A DNA stretch of 64,000 nucleotides, from positions 3,224,001 through 3,288,000 of the forward strand of contig NZ_CP091792.1 in NCBI RefSeq assembly GCF_022024115.1, written 5' to 3'. Position numbers and translations under genes: made by a program. This DNA is from Prevotella communis. Lineage in GTDB: Bacteria > Bacteroidota > Bacteroidia > Bacteroidales > Bacteroidaceae. This document shows, in pieces, positions 34,491 through 44,077 of the stretch (its first letter is position 1; every line of letters begins with the position of its first letter). The notes beneath the pieces are model-generated. The model was not told where the DNA came from, made no database searches, and worked only from the letters and a program-made list of their open reading frames with translations.

Positions 34491-35733
34491 TGTTCTTTAT
34501 TATCTTAAATAGTTTATCGCTTGGGCGCACCTTCTCGGGCACCTTGATGCTGACACGTGTGCCCTGTTGGGCTGTCTGCACACTGCTGGTATCATCATGA
34601 ATCTCATCAACGGTGACGTAAAGCGCTCCCGTCGTAGGACCAGTGATAAGCATTTTGTCACCCACGCTGAAGGTGCCAGCCTCTACAGCAAACTCAGCCA
34701 CGCCCAGTTTTGAGAAATATTTCACGCCCTTGCCAATATACTTCTTGCGCTCCGTAGCATTAGAACCGTAGTTTGAGTTCCACTCACCCAGCGTCTGTCC
34801 CTGGTAGTAACCATCCCAGAAACCACGGTTGAAGACGGTTGCCAGACGCTCATCCCAGGCATCTTTCTTCTCCTCTGTGAAAGTGCCGTCGAGCACACTC
34901 TGGATAGCCTCCTTATAGCATTGCACCACAGTAAGCACATATTCAGGACCACGGGCACGGCCCTCTATCTTAAAGACACGCACGCCGCTCTTCATCATCT
35001 TATCGATGAAACGAACGGTTTTCAGGTCCTTAGGACTCATGATATACTTATTGTCTATCTCAAGTTCGGTACCGGTCTCCCTGTCTGTGACGATGTACGA
35101 GCGGCGACATATCTGCATACAAGCACCACGGTTAGCCGAACGCCCTGTATTGTCAAGACTCATATAGCACTTACCACTCACGGCCATGCACAACGCACCG
35201 TGACAGAACATCTCTATGCGTACCAGTTCACCACTGGGACCACAGATATGCTGCTCTTCTATCTGACGGTAGATTTCTGCCACCTGGTCCATACGAAGCT
35301 CGCGAGCCAGCACCACCACATCAGCAAACTGGGCATAGAACTTCAGGGCTTCCACATTAGAGATATTCAATTGTGTGCTAAGATGCACCTCCATCCCCTT
35401 CTGACGACAGTAGGTCATCACCGCGATATCGCAGGCAATGACGGCAGATATCTTTGCCTCAACGGCCGCATCCACAATCTGATGCATCGTCTCGATATCC
35501 TCACCATAGATAATCGTATTCACGGTGAGATAAGTCTTCACGCCAGCCTCATTACAAGTGGCAGCGATTTCACGTAAATCATCAATCGTAAAGTGGTTGG
35601 CAGAATGCGAGCGCATGTTCAACTGCTCCACGCCAAAATATACCGAATCAGCTCCAGCCTTCAGGGCTGCAGCCAAAGAATCGCGGCTCCCCACGGGCGC
35701 CATGATTTCAAAATCCTTTAATGTCTCATTCAT
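34480..35733 (-). CDS. Peptidase U32 family protein
   Basis: The protein has 417 residues. The N-terminal barrel opens with EIMAPVGSRDSLAAALKAGADSVYFG (read as two strands). The family signature with its cysteines is present: CHGALCMAVSGKCYMS and ANRGACMQICRRSY. Although named peptidases, U32 proteins such as TrhP and RlhA take part in hydroxylation of tRNA or rRNA. The cysteines probably bind an Fe-S cluster, which fits the sufE gene immediately downstream. Confidence 0.92.
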   Translation of the reverse strand: MNETLKDFEIMAPVGSRDSLAAALKAGADSVYFGVEQLNMRSHSANHFTIDDLREIAATCNEAGVKTYLTVNTIIYGEDIETMHQIVDAAVEAKISAVIACDIAVMTYCRQKGMEVHLSTQLNISNVEALKFYAQFADVVVLARELRMDQVAEIYRQIEEQHICGPSGELVRIEMFCHGALCMAVSGKCYMSLDNTGRSANRGACMQICRRSYIVTDRETGTELEIDNKYIMSPKDLKTVRFIDKMMKSGVRVFKIEGRARGPEYVLTVVQCYKEAIQSVLDGTFTEEKKDAWDERLATVFNRGFWDGYYQGQTLGEWNSNYGSNATERKKYIGKGVKYFSKLGVAEFAVEAGTFSVGDKMLITGPTTGALYVTVDEIHDDTSSVQTAQQGTRVSIKVPEKVRPSDKLFKIIKNNDN

Positions 35734-35741
35734 TCTGCCTG

Positions 35742-35749
35742 CAAAGGTA
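35742..35749 (-). promoter_or_regulatory. -7 promoter box of the U32-sufE unit
   Basis: On the minus strand this reads TACCTTTG, 8 bases before the ATG at 35733, so the leader is almost absent. Confidence 0.7.
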
Positions 35750-35771
35750 CGAATAAGTCAGCGAATAGCAA

Positions 35772-35792
35772 AAAGAAAGAATATCTTTCTTT
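35772..35792 (-). terminator. Probable terminator of the M16 peptidase gene
   Basis: AAAGAAAGA pairs with TCTTTCTTT around a three-base loop. On the minus strand it is followed by TT. It lies between the M16 stop (35827) and the next promoter. The stem is A/T-rich and weak. Confidence 0.5.
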
Positions 35793-35826
35793 GTATGGCA
35801 AGTCATTTCTTAACCTAGAATAATCC

Positions 35827-38694
35827 TTACCGATACACATCCTCTTTCCTCAGTTCCACCACTTTGCCATATCGGGCAAGAGCCTTCATATCAGTAAGTT
35901 TCCTGTCACCGATAACAATCCATATCCGGTTCTTATTTGAAGTGACATGCTTTTGATGGAACTGCATGATATCCTGTGACGTGACAGAAGGAATCCCACG
36001 GGCAATACCGGTATTGGGATCCGACACATACCCATCCCTTAGTTGGTTGGCCACATATTTGCCCAATGTACGGAAGGTGGGATAGTTATTCTGGATATCA
36101 TTCAGCACACTCTGACGCGCCGCCTCAAGATTGTTCTCCTTCATGGGCAACTGACGCAGCAGGGAGTCAACGGTAGAGAGAGCCTCCAGCGTCTTGTCGG
36201 CCTGCGTGCCAGTAACAGTGACATAACCTTGAGACGCATCGGAATGCTGCGCAAGACTTGTAGTAAAAGCACTTCCTCCTGTAGCATAAGCCAACGAGCG
36301 GAACTCACGCACATTCTGGAAAAGCACAGACGACATGCCACCTCCGAAATACTCATCCCACAGCTTGAACTTCACGCGTTCTTCCTGTGTAGGCAACGCC
36401 CCGATGGCATCATAGCTGACAATATAGTTCTGGCGCGACTTTGGGACATGATAGAAATAGACCACAGGCTCGTCATACTGCAGGAAAGGACGGAAGGTGT
36501 CAGCCTGGGGTTTCGTGCACTGACTCAAGGGAAGCGCCTGTTGTGCCTGAGCAGCAACATACTCAATAGGCTGGCGTCCGCAGTAAAAGAGCTCACAGTC
36601 ATACTGCTGCAACTCACGGAAAAGGGCCATCAGGTCCTCGTTCTTCAGAGCCTTCACCTCTTTCCTGCTCAACTGCTTGAGGTAAGACGACCTTTCTCCG
36701 TAAGCGATACGATGTATTGCTGGTCGCAACACGTCGTCTTTCTGTTTACCAAAACTCTTACGGTCTATCCTATCCTCATCCTTCGCATCTTTGAGGGCCT
36801 TTTGATCTCCCTTTGCCGAACGCAGGAAATGAGCCAATAACCGCAGGGCAGGCACCAGTTGCTTATCAGGACCAGTAAGGTTGATACTGAAGGCCACATC
36901 GCCAGGCACCACCTCCATCGTGGCACCGATACGCTGCCAGGCCTGACCCAGCTGCTGTCTGTTCAAGGAATCTGTGCCCAACTGTGACAGACAGGAGCCC
37001 AACACGCTAAGCGCTGGGGTATGGAGTTCACCATCCTTATAACGTAAAGTGAATGTGAACACATCATTGACGGGGTTATCCTTGTAATATAGCGTCACAT
37101 GATTATTGAGTGGCTTTATCTCGATATCCTGTCCGAAATCAACCGTGCGCACAGCCATATCCTTGACAGGTATCTGTTCCAACTGTAGGGCGAAAGCCGA
37201 CTTCGCATCCAGGTTCTTCGGACTGACCGGCTTATAGCCTGGCTGTTTCAGAGTCTCCTTTTTGGGCGTACCGTATTTCTTGGACAATGTGATATAGTTG
37301 CCACCATAGTATTTCCTTGCCGCAGCCACCACATCAGCCTTCGTCAGTCGGCGTATGCCCTCTATTTTATCCAGCACATCCTGCCAGGAGCGTCCCTTTG
37401 AGAAAGTCATCACCATGCGCTGAGACCTGCTGCTGATGGTCTCCAGCTCCCGCTGTGCATCCATCAGCATCTGCTGTTTCAGGATTTCCACCTGCTCTTC
37501 ACTGAAGTTACCGTCCATCACCTGCTGAACCTGTTCCAACACACGTCCCTCAGCCTTCTTCATCTTGCCAAAGAGATTGGGAATGACGATAATAGCCGAA
37601 CCAGCTGCATCATCCAGTCCTGCGGTCATTGCCGCAGACACCAGCACCTTATGCTCATTGGTCAAGGAATCAAGAAGTCCTGCCTTGCCATTATATAACA
37701 GCATATTAGCCAAATCCAGGGCGTTGGCATCAGCCTCATATTCCGTGGGAGCCTTAAACACCAAAGCCTCAGCACCGATAAGCGGAATGGGCAGTTTTAT
37801 CTGCTGACGGTCGCCCGCCTCAATCGCAGGCATCGGACTCTTACGACGCTCTGGCACAGGACCTGTCTGTACGCGTCCGAAGGTCTTTTCCAGTAACGTC
37901 ACCAACGCTGCGTCAGGTCTGACATCACCACAAAGAATCAGACACATATTCGAAGCCACATAATATTTTTTGAAGAATGCCGCCATATCCGACAGGCGTG
38001 GATTCTTCAGGTTCTCCGTAGAGCCCAGGACCGGATACGCATAGGGTTGTGTCTTAAACACAGCCTTGAAAATCTTATCCTGCACATCGCCCATGTCATC
38101 GGCGGCACGGTTTTTCTCTTCATACACATTCTCCAGTTCACCCTGAAAACCACGGAATACGGGTGTCATGAGACGTTCTGAGTTAAGCCAGCACCACTGT
38201 TCCATGAACTGAGGCAGGAACGAGTTATGATAATAGGTCAGGTCCTGACCAGTACCAGCATTCAGCGAACTGCCACCATATTTTGAAATCAAACGGCTGT
38301 ACTCATTCGGAATGATATAGTCGGCCGCCTTGATACTCAGTTCATTAATATGTTTCTGAATACGTGTACGAATAGCCTCATCCTTCGTCTGACTGAGAAG
38401 ATCGTATTGCGCGGAGATACTGTCAAGCCAAGGCTTCTCTGCAGCATAGCCGGTCGTGCCGATACGGTCGGTGCCCTTGAACATGATATGTTCGAAATAA
38501 TGGGCAATACCCGTGTTGGGGCAATCCTTGGCACCCGCCTTCACCACAACGGCACCAAAGACCTTTGGCTGAGAGTGATCCTCATTCAGCCAAACGGTCA
38601 TGCCGTTACTCAGTTTCAGTTCCTTGACTTCCAGTTGTGCATAAGCAGCAACACTGGTTATAACAGTAACCAGAACAAATGCAACACGTCTCAT
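35827..38694 (-). CDS. Secreted M16 zinc metallopeptidase (two-domain pitrilysin type)
   Basis: The protein has 955 residues and a signal peptide (VAFVLVTVITSVAAYAQ). The inverted zinc motif is H65-YFE-H69, with the downstream glutamate in ENVYEEKNRAADD. The second half repeats the M16 fold without the motif, as in processing-peptidase-like proteins. It degrades oligopeptides in the periplasm or at the surface. A purine-rich AAAGGAGGAA stands 9 bases before the ATG, an unusually good Shine-Dalgarno site for this phylum. The gene follows cysS by 24 bases on the same strand. Confidence 0.93.
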   Translation of the reverse strand: MRRVAFVLVTVITSVAAYAQLEVKELKLSNGMTVWLNEDHSQPKVFGAVVVKAGAKDCPNTGIAHYFEHIMFKGTDRIGTTGYAAEKPWLDSISAQYDLLSQTKDEAIRTRIQKHINELSIKAADYIIPNEYSRLISKYGGSSLNAGTGQDLTYYHNSFLPQFMEQWCWLNSERLMTPVFRGFQGELENVYEEKNRAADDMGDVQDKIFKAVFKTQPYAYPVLGSTENLKNPRLSDMAAFFKKYYVASNMCLILCGDVRPDAALVTLLEKTFGRVQTGPVPERRKSPMPAIEAGDRQQIKLPIPLIGAEALVFKAPTEYEADANALDLANMLLYNGKAGLLDSLTNEHKVLVSAAMTAGLDDAAGSAIIVIPNLFGKMKKAEGRVLEQVQQVMDGNFSEEQVEILKQQMLMDAQRELETISSRSQRMVMTFSKGRSWQDVLDKIEGIRRLTKADVVAAARKYYGGNYITLSKKYGTPKKETLKQPGYKPVSPKNLDAKSAFALQLEQIPVKDMAVRTVDFGQDIEIKPLNNHVTLYYKDNPVNDVFTFTLRYKDGELHTPALSVLGSCLSQLGTDSLNRQQLGQAWQRIGATMEVVPGDVAFSINLTGPDKQLVPALRLLAHFLRSAKGDQKALKDAKDEDRIDRKSFGKQKDDVLRPAIHRIAYGERSSYLKQLSRKEVKALKNEDLMALFRELQQYDCELFYCGRQPIEYVAAQAQQALPLSQCTKPQADTFRPFLQYDEPVVYFYHVPKSRQNYIVSYDAIGALPTQEERVKFKLWDEYFGGGMSSVLFQNVREFRSLAYATGGSAFTTSLAQHSDASQGYVTVTGTQADKTLEALSTVDSLLRQLPMKENNLEAARQSVLNDIQNNYPTFRTLGKYVANQLRDGYVSDPNTGIARGIPSVTSQDIMQFHQKHVTSNKNRIWIVIGDRKLTDMKALARYGKVVELRKEDVYR

Positions 38695-38699
38695 AAGAT

Positions 38700-38710
38700 A
38701 TTCCTCCTTT
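38700..38710 (-). promoter_or_regulatory. Shine-Dalgarno-like site of the M16 gene
   Basis: On the minus strand AAAGGAGGAA lies at the normal distance before the ATG at 38694. Such sites are rare in this window, which suggests that translation here is set separately from cysS. Confidence 0.6.
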
Positions 38711-38718
38711 CTTTTCTC

Positions 38719-40209
38719 CTACTTATTCAGTCGCCAGGTGGCACCGTCCTTGGTATCCTTTACCTCAAAGCCGGCAGCAGCAAGGGCGTCACGAATCTGG
38801 TCGGAAGTGGCCCAGTCTTTATTGGCCTTAGCCTTGGCACGCAGGTCGAGCACCATGTCAACCACCTTTCCGAAGGCCTCCTCACGACTATCATTTGAGC
38901 CACTCTTCTCAGCCTTCAAACCCAGGATATCCTCAGTAAAGAGATGCATCGTCTCCTTGAGTTCCTTCAGGCAGTCAGCACAGATGGTAGCCTTGTGGTC
39001 AATCAGTTTATTGATAACGGTGCAAGCCTCAAACAGGTTACTGATTACCTGAGGTGTGGCAAGGTCGTCATTCATCGCATCATAGCACTTCTGGCGCAAA
39101 GCCTTGACAACCTTCTCCGTCTCGGCATCACACTTGTCGCTCACCTGTACGCGCTCCAGGTCGCTGATAGCATTCATCAGTTTCTCCAATCCCTTCTCGG
39201 CAGCAACAAGAGCCTCGTTTGAGAAGTCCACCGTGCCACGATAATGGGCAGAGAGCACGAAGAAACGGATGGTCATGGGCGAGTAGGCTTTTTCCAACAA
39301 CGGATGATTACCAGTGAAGAACTGCTCCAAGGTAATGAAGTTGTTGTACGACTTACCCATCTTCTGACCATTAATCGTCAGCATATTGTTGTGCATCCAG
39401 TATTTCACAGCGGGATGTCCCATAGAGGCCTGTGCCTGGGCAATCTCACACTCGTGATGAGGGAAGATCAGATCCATGCCACCACCGTGAATATCAAACT
39501 CCTCGCCCAGATACTTCCTGCCCATAGCCGTGCACTCACAGTGCCAACCGGGGAAACCATCGCTCCAGGGTGAAGGCCAGCGCATGATATGCTCGGGCTG
39601 TGCTTTCTTCCACAGGGCAAAGTCAGCCTGGTTGCGCTTCTCGCCTACGCCAGCCAGCTCACGACTCTCGTCCTTGATATTCTCCAGTGAGCGACCAGAG
39701 AGGATGCCATACTTGAACTTCTTGTTATAAGCCTCAATATCGAAATAGATGGAGCCATTGCTCTCGTAGGCAAATCCATTATCCAGGATCTGCTGTACCA
39801 ACTCCTGCTGCTCAATGATATGACCAGTAGCATGAGGTTCAATAGAGGGACGCAGCACATTCAGCGCATCCATATACTGATGATAGCGGTTGGTGTAGTA
39901 CTGGGCAATCTCCATAGGCTCCAACTGTTCCAGACGAGCCTTCTTGGCAATCTTGTCCTCGCCCTCGTCAGCATCGTGCTCCAAGTGGCCTACGTCGGTG
40001 ATATTTCTCACATATCTCACCTTGTATCCCAGGTGCTTCAGATAACGGAACACCAGGTCAAATGTGATAGCAGGACGGGCATGTCCCAGATGAGGATCAC
40101 CATAAACAGTAGGACCACAGACATACATACCCACATTGGGAGCATGAAGTGGTTCGAAACGTTCCTTCTGACGCGTCAGCGTATTGTAGATTACCAATTT
40201 TGATTCCAT
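38719..40209 (-). CDS. cysS: Cysteinyl-tRNA synthetase
   Basis: The protein has 496 residues. The class I motifs are [16 protein letters not shown] (HIGH variant) and KMGKSYNN (KMSKS variant), and zinc-binding residues include CECTAMG and HHECE. It charges tRNA-Cys. The start is ATG at 40209 with AAGGAG about 9 bases upstream. The promoter is at 40237-40244. The roughly 230 bases from there to 40480 are A/T-rich and hold only the opposite promoter at 40414. Confidence 0.97.
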   Translation of the reverse strand: MESKLVIYNTLTRQKERFEPLHAPNVGMYVCGPTVYGDPHLGHARPAITFDLVFRYLKHLGYKVRYVRNITDVGHLEHDADEGEDKIAKKARLEQLEPMEIAQYYTNRYHQYMDALNVLRPSIEPHATGHIIEQQELVQQILDNGFAYESNGSIYFDIEAYNKKFKYGILSGRSLENIKDESRELAGVGEKRNQADFALWKKAQPEHIMRWPSPWSDGFPGWHCECTAMGRKYLGEEFDIHGGGMDLIFPHHECEIAQAQASMGHPAVKYWMHNNMLTINGQKMGKSYNNFITLEQFFTGNHPLLEKAYSPMTIRFFVLSAHYRGTVDFSNEALVAAEKGLEKLMNAISDLERVQVSDKCDAETEKVVKALRQKCYDAMNDDLATPQVISNLFEACTVINKLIDHKATICADCLKELKETMHLFTEDILGLKAEKSGSNDSREEAFGKVVDMVLDLRAKAKANKDWATSDQIRDALAAAGFEVKDTKDGATWRLNK

Positions 40210-40236
40210 TTTGCTTTCTCCTTATAATAATGGGTA

Positions 40237-40244
40237 CAAAGGTA
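40237..40244 (-). promoter_or_regulatory. -7 promoter box of cysS
   Basis: On the minus strand this reads TACCTTTG, 28 bases upstream of the ATG. Confidence 0.7.
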
Positions 40245-40413
40245 CAAAAAAAATCTCTCTCCCTTGCCAATACAATCCTTATTTTTAATAAATGCGCTAT
40301 TTTTTTTATGCTTTTTCATAGAAAAAGAGACAATTCATATCTAAAATCAAACATTTTTTACGTCAAAAAGAAAAATAATCCGCGTAACATTTGGTACTTT
40401 CATTAAAATTATT

Positions 40414-40421
40414 TAAATTTG
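40414..40421 (+). promoter_or_regulatory. Promoter of the lipoprotein/DUF5723 pair
   Basis: TAAATTTG is preceded by TTTG at 40390-40393 with a 20-base spacer. Confidence 0.75.
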
Positions 40422-40479
40422 CAAAATAATCCAAAGAATCAACTATCCTGATTTCACAAATAATTAAAAACTTAAGAAT

Positions 40480-42267
40480 ATGGAACTAAAAAAGATGCAG
40501 ATTAAGATGCTATCATGCTGCTTCTTAGCAGGCGGCTTGACGTTGGCAGGATGTTCTACCGACGACAGCATTGACGTAGGCGAAGTAGACACCACTATCG
40601 GTGTGAAGCTCAACAATTTCACCGTTCCCCTTGGCCAGGCAGAAAAGATTACCCTTGGTGACGTGCTTGACTTGAAGGATGACGATTGTATCAGCACCAC
40701 AGCCAATGGCGACTATGAGTTCTTCAAGCAGGGCGATGCCGCTGATCCTGCCCATCCACAGGTTGACATCATCAATGTGTCAGAGAAGACATCTAAGGAC
40801 GAGGATCCTTTTATCGGTCCTTCTGAGAAACCTGCCGGTTTTGACCTCTTACCTGTAGGAACAACATTGACTGGCACAGCCGGTAGCATCTCCAAAGCAC
40901 TTAACACGTTTAACTATAGTGCAGCCAAACCCGACGACGTTTTAGACCTGACAACTGCGGAGGTTGAGGGAGAAGCAACTATTATCGTTAACTTCAATAC
41001 CCATCTTCAGGGATTCATTGACAAGTTTACCTCGTTCGACATTGAGTTCCCTGCTTATATGACACTAGAGGAACCTACCCAAGGCACATTGGTTGGCAAC
41101 AAACTGAGATTTGGCGAAGTTGCCACAAACTCGACCATCTACTCCAAGGTAAAGCTTAAGAGTCTGAAATTCCAGGAGATTGACGCAGCCAACAAGCTTG
41201 TCATCCAAAATGGAAACATCACGATGCTTGGTGATGTCAAGGTAGACGTGACATACCCAGACCTGGTAAAGAAGAACAGCTCAAGCGACATTACCAAGAT
41301 GCAGATCAACGGTATCACATCTATTACTACCGTGAAGATTACCAGCGCCACGGGTAAGTTCGACCCCAAAATCGACTTAGACGATATTGGCGACATTAAG
41401 ATTAACAGTAAGGATGTGCCTGACTTCCTGGACGATCCACAGGTCAACATCACCCTTACCGACCCACAGATCACACTGAACATCAATAGCGACGTGGACC
41501 TCGATGCTGTTGTCGACGGTACGCTCACCTCTACTTTCAACAACGGAACCACCAGCGAGGTTAAGATTAGCAATATCGAGATCCCACGCAAGAAGAACTC
41601 CAAGATTCTGATTTGCCGTCAGCCCAAGAATGAGCCTTATCAAGACTACACGAAGGTGTACGTCGTAGAAAACCTGTCAGACCTGATGACAAAGATTCCT
41701 GAGAAGGTGACGTTTAAGGCTAATGCCCGTGTAGACAAGACCAAGGCCGGCACCATCAAACTGGGAACTCCTTACACCATCTCTACCAGCTATAGCTTCA
41801 AGGCTCCGTTGTCTCTGGAAGCAGGTTCTACAATTGTTTATGATGACAAGACAGATGGTTTCTACGAGGACATTGACGAGAACGATATTGACCTGCGTGG
41901 AGAAGCAGAACTGGTTATTACCGGTAAGGTAACCAACAACAGTCCGCTGGAGTTGACCCTCGACCCCACAGCCATTGACGTCGACGGCAATGCCCTGAAA
42001 GGTATCAAGCTGGTTTCTGCCAATACCATCAAGTCTAACCTGACCGACAAGACACCAAGCGACCTGAAGATCACACTGACAAAGGACGCTAATGTCAACC
42101 TGAAGGATGTGAAGTTCGACGGCATCAAGTTCAAGGCTACGGCTGTCTCCAAGGATGCTACCACGCTCAACAAGGACAACCACTACATCAATATCAACGA
42201 CTTGAAGATCAGCGTCAACAGTGAGATCTCTATCGATGCTGACAAGAAGAAAGACGACAAGAAATAA
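40480..42267 (+). CDS. Large beta-rich lipoprotein paired with a DUF5723 barrel
   Basis: The protein has 595 residues. The signal peptide ends in lipobox GLTLAGCS. The mature protein is beta-strand-rich, with many DLD, ITL and VNL alternations, low cysteine content, and repeated segments of the type VDVTYPDLVKKN, NITLTDPQITLNINSD and LEAGSTIVYDD. It ends in a lysine/aspartate tail (DADKKKDDKK). I do not recognise an enzyme family. It stands 56 bases before the outer-membrane protein at 42324 in one transcript and may decorate or gate that barrel. Confidence 0.78.
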   Translation: MELKKMQIKMLSCCFLAGGLTLAGCSTDDSIDVGEVDTTIGVKLNNFTVPLGQAEKITLGDVLDLKDDDCISTTANGDYEFFKQGDAADPAHPQVDIINVSEKTSKDEDPFIGPSEKPAGFDLLPVGTTLTGTAGSISKALNTFNYSAAKPDDVLDLTTAEVEGEATIIVNFNTHLQGFIDKFTSFDIEFPAYMTLEEPTQGTLVGNKLRFGEVATNSTIYSKVKLKSLKFQEIDAANKLVIQNGNITMLGDVKVDVTYPDLVKKNSSSDITKMQINGITSITTVKITSATGKFDPKIDLDDIGDIKINSKDVPDFLDDPQVNITLTDPQITLNINSDVDLDAVVDGTLTSTFNNGTTSEVKISNIEIPRKKNSKILICRQPKNEPYQDYTKVYVVENLSDLMTKIPEKVTFKANARVDKTKAGTIKLGTPYTISTSYSFKAPLSLEAGSTIVYDDKTDGFYEDIDENDIDLRGEAELVITGKVTNNSPLELTLDPTAIDVDGNALKGIKLVSANTIKSNLTDKTPSDLKITLTKDANVNLKDVKFDGIKFKATAVSKDATTLNKDNHYININDLKISVNSEISIDADKKKDDKK

Positions 42268-42323
42268 GTCTTGACATATTAGTGAAAGCGAAAAGAATTT
42301 ATTCACCATATATTATATAGGAT

Positions 42324-43796
42324 ATGAAAACATCATTCAAAAGATATATCATGGCCGCAGTACTGACTGCAACGGCTGGCACTATGATGGCGCAAGACTT
42401 GACTTCGGCCTACTTCACAGACGACTTCAAGTATCGTCACGATATGAACCCTGCCTATGGCAATGACCAGGGCTATGTAGCTATCCCTGTCCTGGGTAAC
42501 TTCAACTTCAAGTTGCAAGGCTCGTTTGGCGTAGGCGACGTGCTCTTCAAGAACCCCGACTACGGCAAGAAGCCCGGTGCCAAGAAGACCACCACATTCC
42601 TGCATCCTGACATCTCCTACGATGAAGCCATGAAGGGATTCGACAAGGACGGTAACAACCTGATTTTCGACATGGACATCCCCATTGTATCAGTAGGCTT
42701 CAAGGGTATGGGCGGTTACAATACCGTTGAACTCAAGGAGCGCAACCACTTCGCTATGTCAATGCCCTACTCTTTCTTCGATTTCGCCAAGAGCATGAGC
42801 AACAAGGACTACTACTTCGACGATATGGGTGCCCGCGCCTGGGGTTATGCCGAATTAGGATTAGGCCACTCTCGTCAGATCTTCGACAACCTGCGCGTTG
42901 GTGCCAAGGTAAAGATCCTGCTTGGTGCAGCCTATGCCGACCTGTCTATGGAAGGCATGCATGCCCAGCTCAACGACAACAACCAGTGGATTCTTGAAGG
43001 TAAGGCCAAGGGTGAGATCAATATGAAAGGCGGTAAGTTCAAGACCAAGCACAAGGAGTACAAGTCCGTTCCAGGCAAGTACTATGATGAAGTAACAGGT
43101 ATTGATACCGACGGTGCCGGCATCGGCGGATGGGGTCTCGGTTTTGACCTTGGTGGTATCTACGAGTTCAAGGATTGTTCTGTTGACTGGCTCGACGGTC
43201 TGAAGGTAAGCCTTGCGCTGACCGACCTTGGCTTCATCAGCTGGAGCAACACCATGGTGGCAGAGTCATCTGGCAACCCATTCGTATTCGAAGGTTTCCA
43301 AATGAAGTATAAGGATGGTAAGTTTGATAATGGTGGCGATGATATCAGCGACGACCTGGCCGACTTTGCCAACTTGGAAGAAAAGCCCGACAAGGGTGGC
43401 AAGACCACTGGCCTGGCATCTACCGTACGCGTAGGTCTGGAATACCCCATGCCTTTCTACGACAAGCTGAGTGCTGGTGCCCTGTACACCCACCACTTCG
43501 ATGGTATCTATAACTGGAATGACTGGCGCCTCAGTGCCAACGTAGCTCCTCTGAACTGGCTCAATGGTGGTATCAACTTAGGCATGACCTCTTTCTGCAC
43601 CACCATGGGTTGGGTACTCAACGTGCATCCTTCTGGCTTCAACTTCTTCCTTGGTATGGACCATATCATCGGCAAGACCGGTGCCAACATGGTTCCCCTC
43701 AACAGCAATGTCAGCTTCAATATGGGTATGAACATTGCCTTTGGCAGCAAGAAAAAGAAGGACAGCAAGGGTAATCTCAACACACTGACCTTCTAA
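42324..43796 (+). CDS. DUF5723-type outer-membrane beta-barrel protein
   Basis: The protein has 490 residues. A signal peptide (IMAAVLTATAGTMMAQD) is followed by about 14 amphipathic strands with many glycines and aromatic girdle residues. It opens with SAYFTDDFKYRHDMNPAYG, typical of the Bacteroidales DUF5723 family, which looks like an outer-membrane transporter of the FadL/PorV-like type. The substrate is unknown. It is co-transcribed with the lipoprotein upstream. Confidence 0.82.
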   Translation: MKTSFKRYIMAAVLTATAGTMMAQDLTSAYFTDDFKYRHDMNPAYGNDQGYVAIPVLGNFNFKLQGSFGVGDVLFKNPDYGKKPGAKKTTTFLHPDISYDEAMKGFDKDGNNLIFDMDIPIVSVGFKGMGGYNTVELKERNHFAMSMPYSFFDFAKSMSNKDYYFDDMGARAWGYAELGLGHSRQIFDNLRVGAKVKILLGAAYADLSMEGMHAQLNDNNQWILEGKAKGEINMKGGKFKTKHKEYKSVPGKYYDEVTGIDTDGAGIGGWGLGFDLGGIYEFKDCSVDWLDGLKVSLALTDLGFISWSNTMVAESSGNPFVFEGFQMKYKDGKFDNGGDDISDDLADFANLEEKPDKGGKTTGLASTVRVGLEYPMPFYDKLSAGALYTHHFDGIYNWNDWRLSANVAPLNWLNGGINLGMTSFCTTMGWVLNVHPSGFNFFLGMDHIIGKTGANMVPLNSNVSFNMGMNIAFGSKKKKDSKGNLNTLTF

Positions 43797-43809
43797 GGTA
43801 AAAGGTAAT

Positions 43810-43890
43810 AGTGAAGAGTGAAAAATTTGCTGCCGCACATACAATTTTGTTAATAAATGTATAGCGGTAGCAAATTTTTCACTCTTCACT
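43810..43890. repeat. 26-base inverted repeat after the DUF5723 gene
   Basis: The left arm (43810-43835) and right arm (43865-43890) are complementary over 26 bases with one G-U pair. They contain AGTGAAGAGTGAAAAATTTG. The right arm is followed by a second copy of TTTCACTCTTCACT that runs up to the tRNA promoter. It can act as terminator of the upstream gene but is longer than terminators elsewhere in the window. Confidence 0.85.
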
Positions 43891-43913
43891 TTTCACTCTT
43901 CACTAAAAAGTAG

Positions 43914-43921
43914 TACCTTTG
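43914..43921 (+). promoter_or_regulatory. -7 promoter box of tRNA-Arg
   Basis: TACCTTTG lies 19 bases before the first tRNA base. Confidence 0.75.
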
Positions 43922-43939
43922 CCGCGCAAAAACCAATGG

Positions 43940-44014
43940 GCCCTGATAGTTAAATGGATATAACAAGGCTCTCCTAAAGCTTAGTTCCGAGTTCGATTCT
44001 CGGTCGGGGTACCA
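43940..44014 (+). tRNA. tRNA-Arg (anticodon CCT)
   Basis: The cloverleaf reads as follows. The acceptor GCCCTGA pairs with TCGGGGT (two G-U pairs). The D arm is GTTA/TAAC. The anticodon arm AGGCT-CTCCTAA-AGCTT has anticodon CCT, and the variable loop is AGTT. The T arm is CCGAG-TTCGATT-CTCGG, and the discriminator A (44011) is followed by an encoded CCA. It reads AGG codons. Confidence 0.92.
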
Positions 44015-44016
44015 AG

Positions 44017-44055
44017 AAAAAAGATGCACAGGATTCTCTCTTGTGCATCTTTTTT
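44017..44055. terminator. Bidirectional terminator of tRNA-Arg and nrdG
   Basis: AAAAAAGATGCACA (44017-44030) pairs with TGTGCATCTTTTTT (44042-44055). It serves the tRNA on the plus strand and nrdG on the minus strand. Confidence 0.9.
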
Positions 44056-44077
44056 TATGTCTTGTATAACCACCTTC

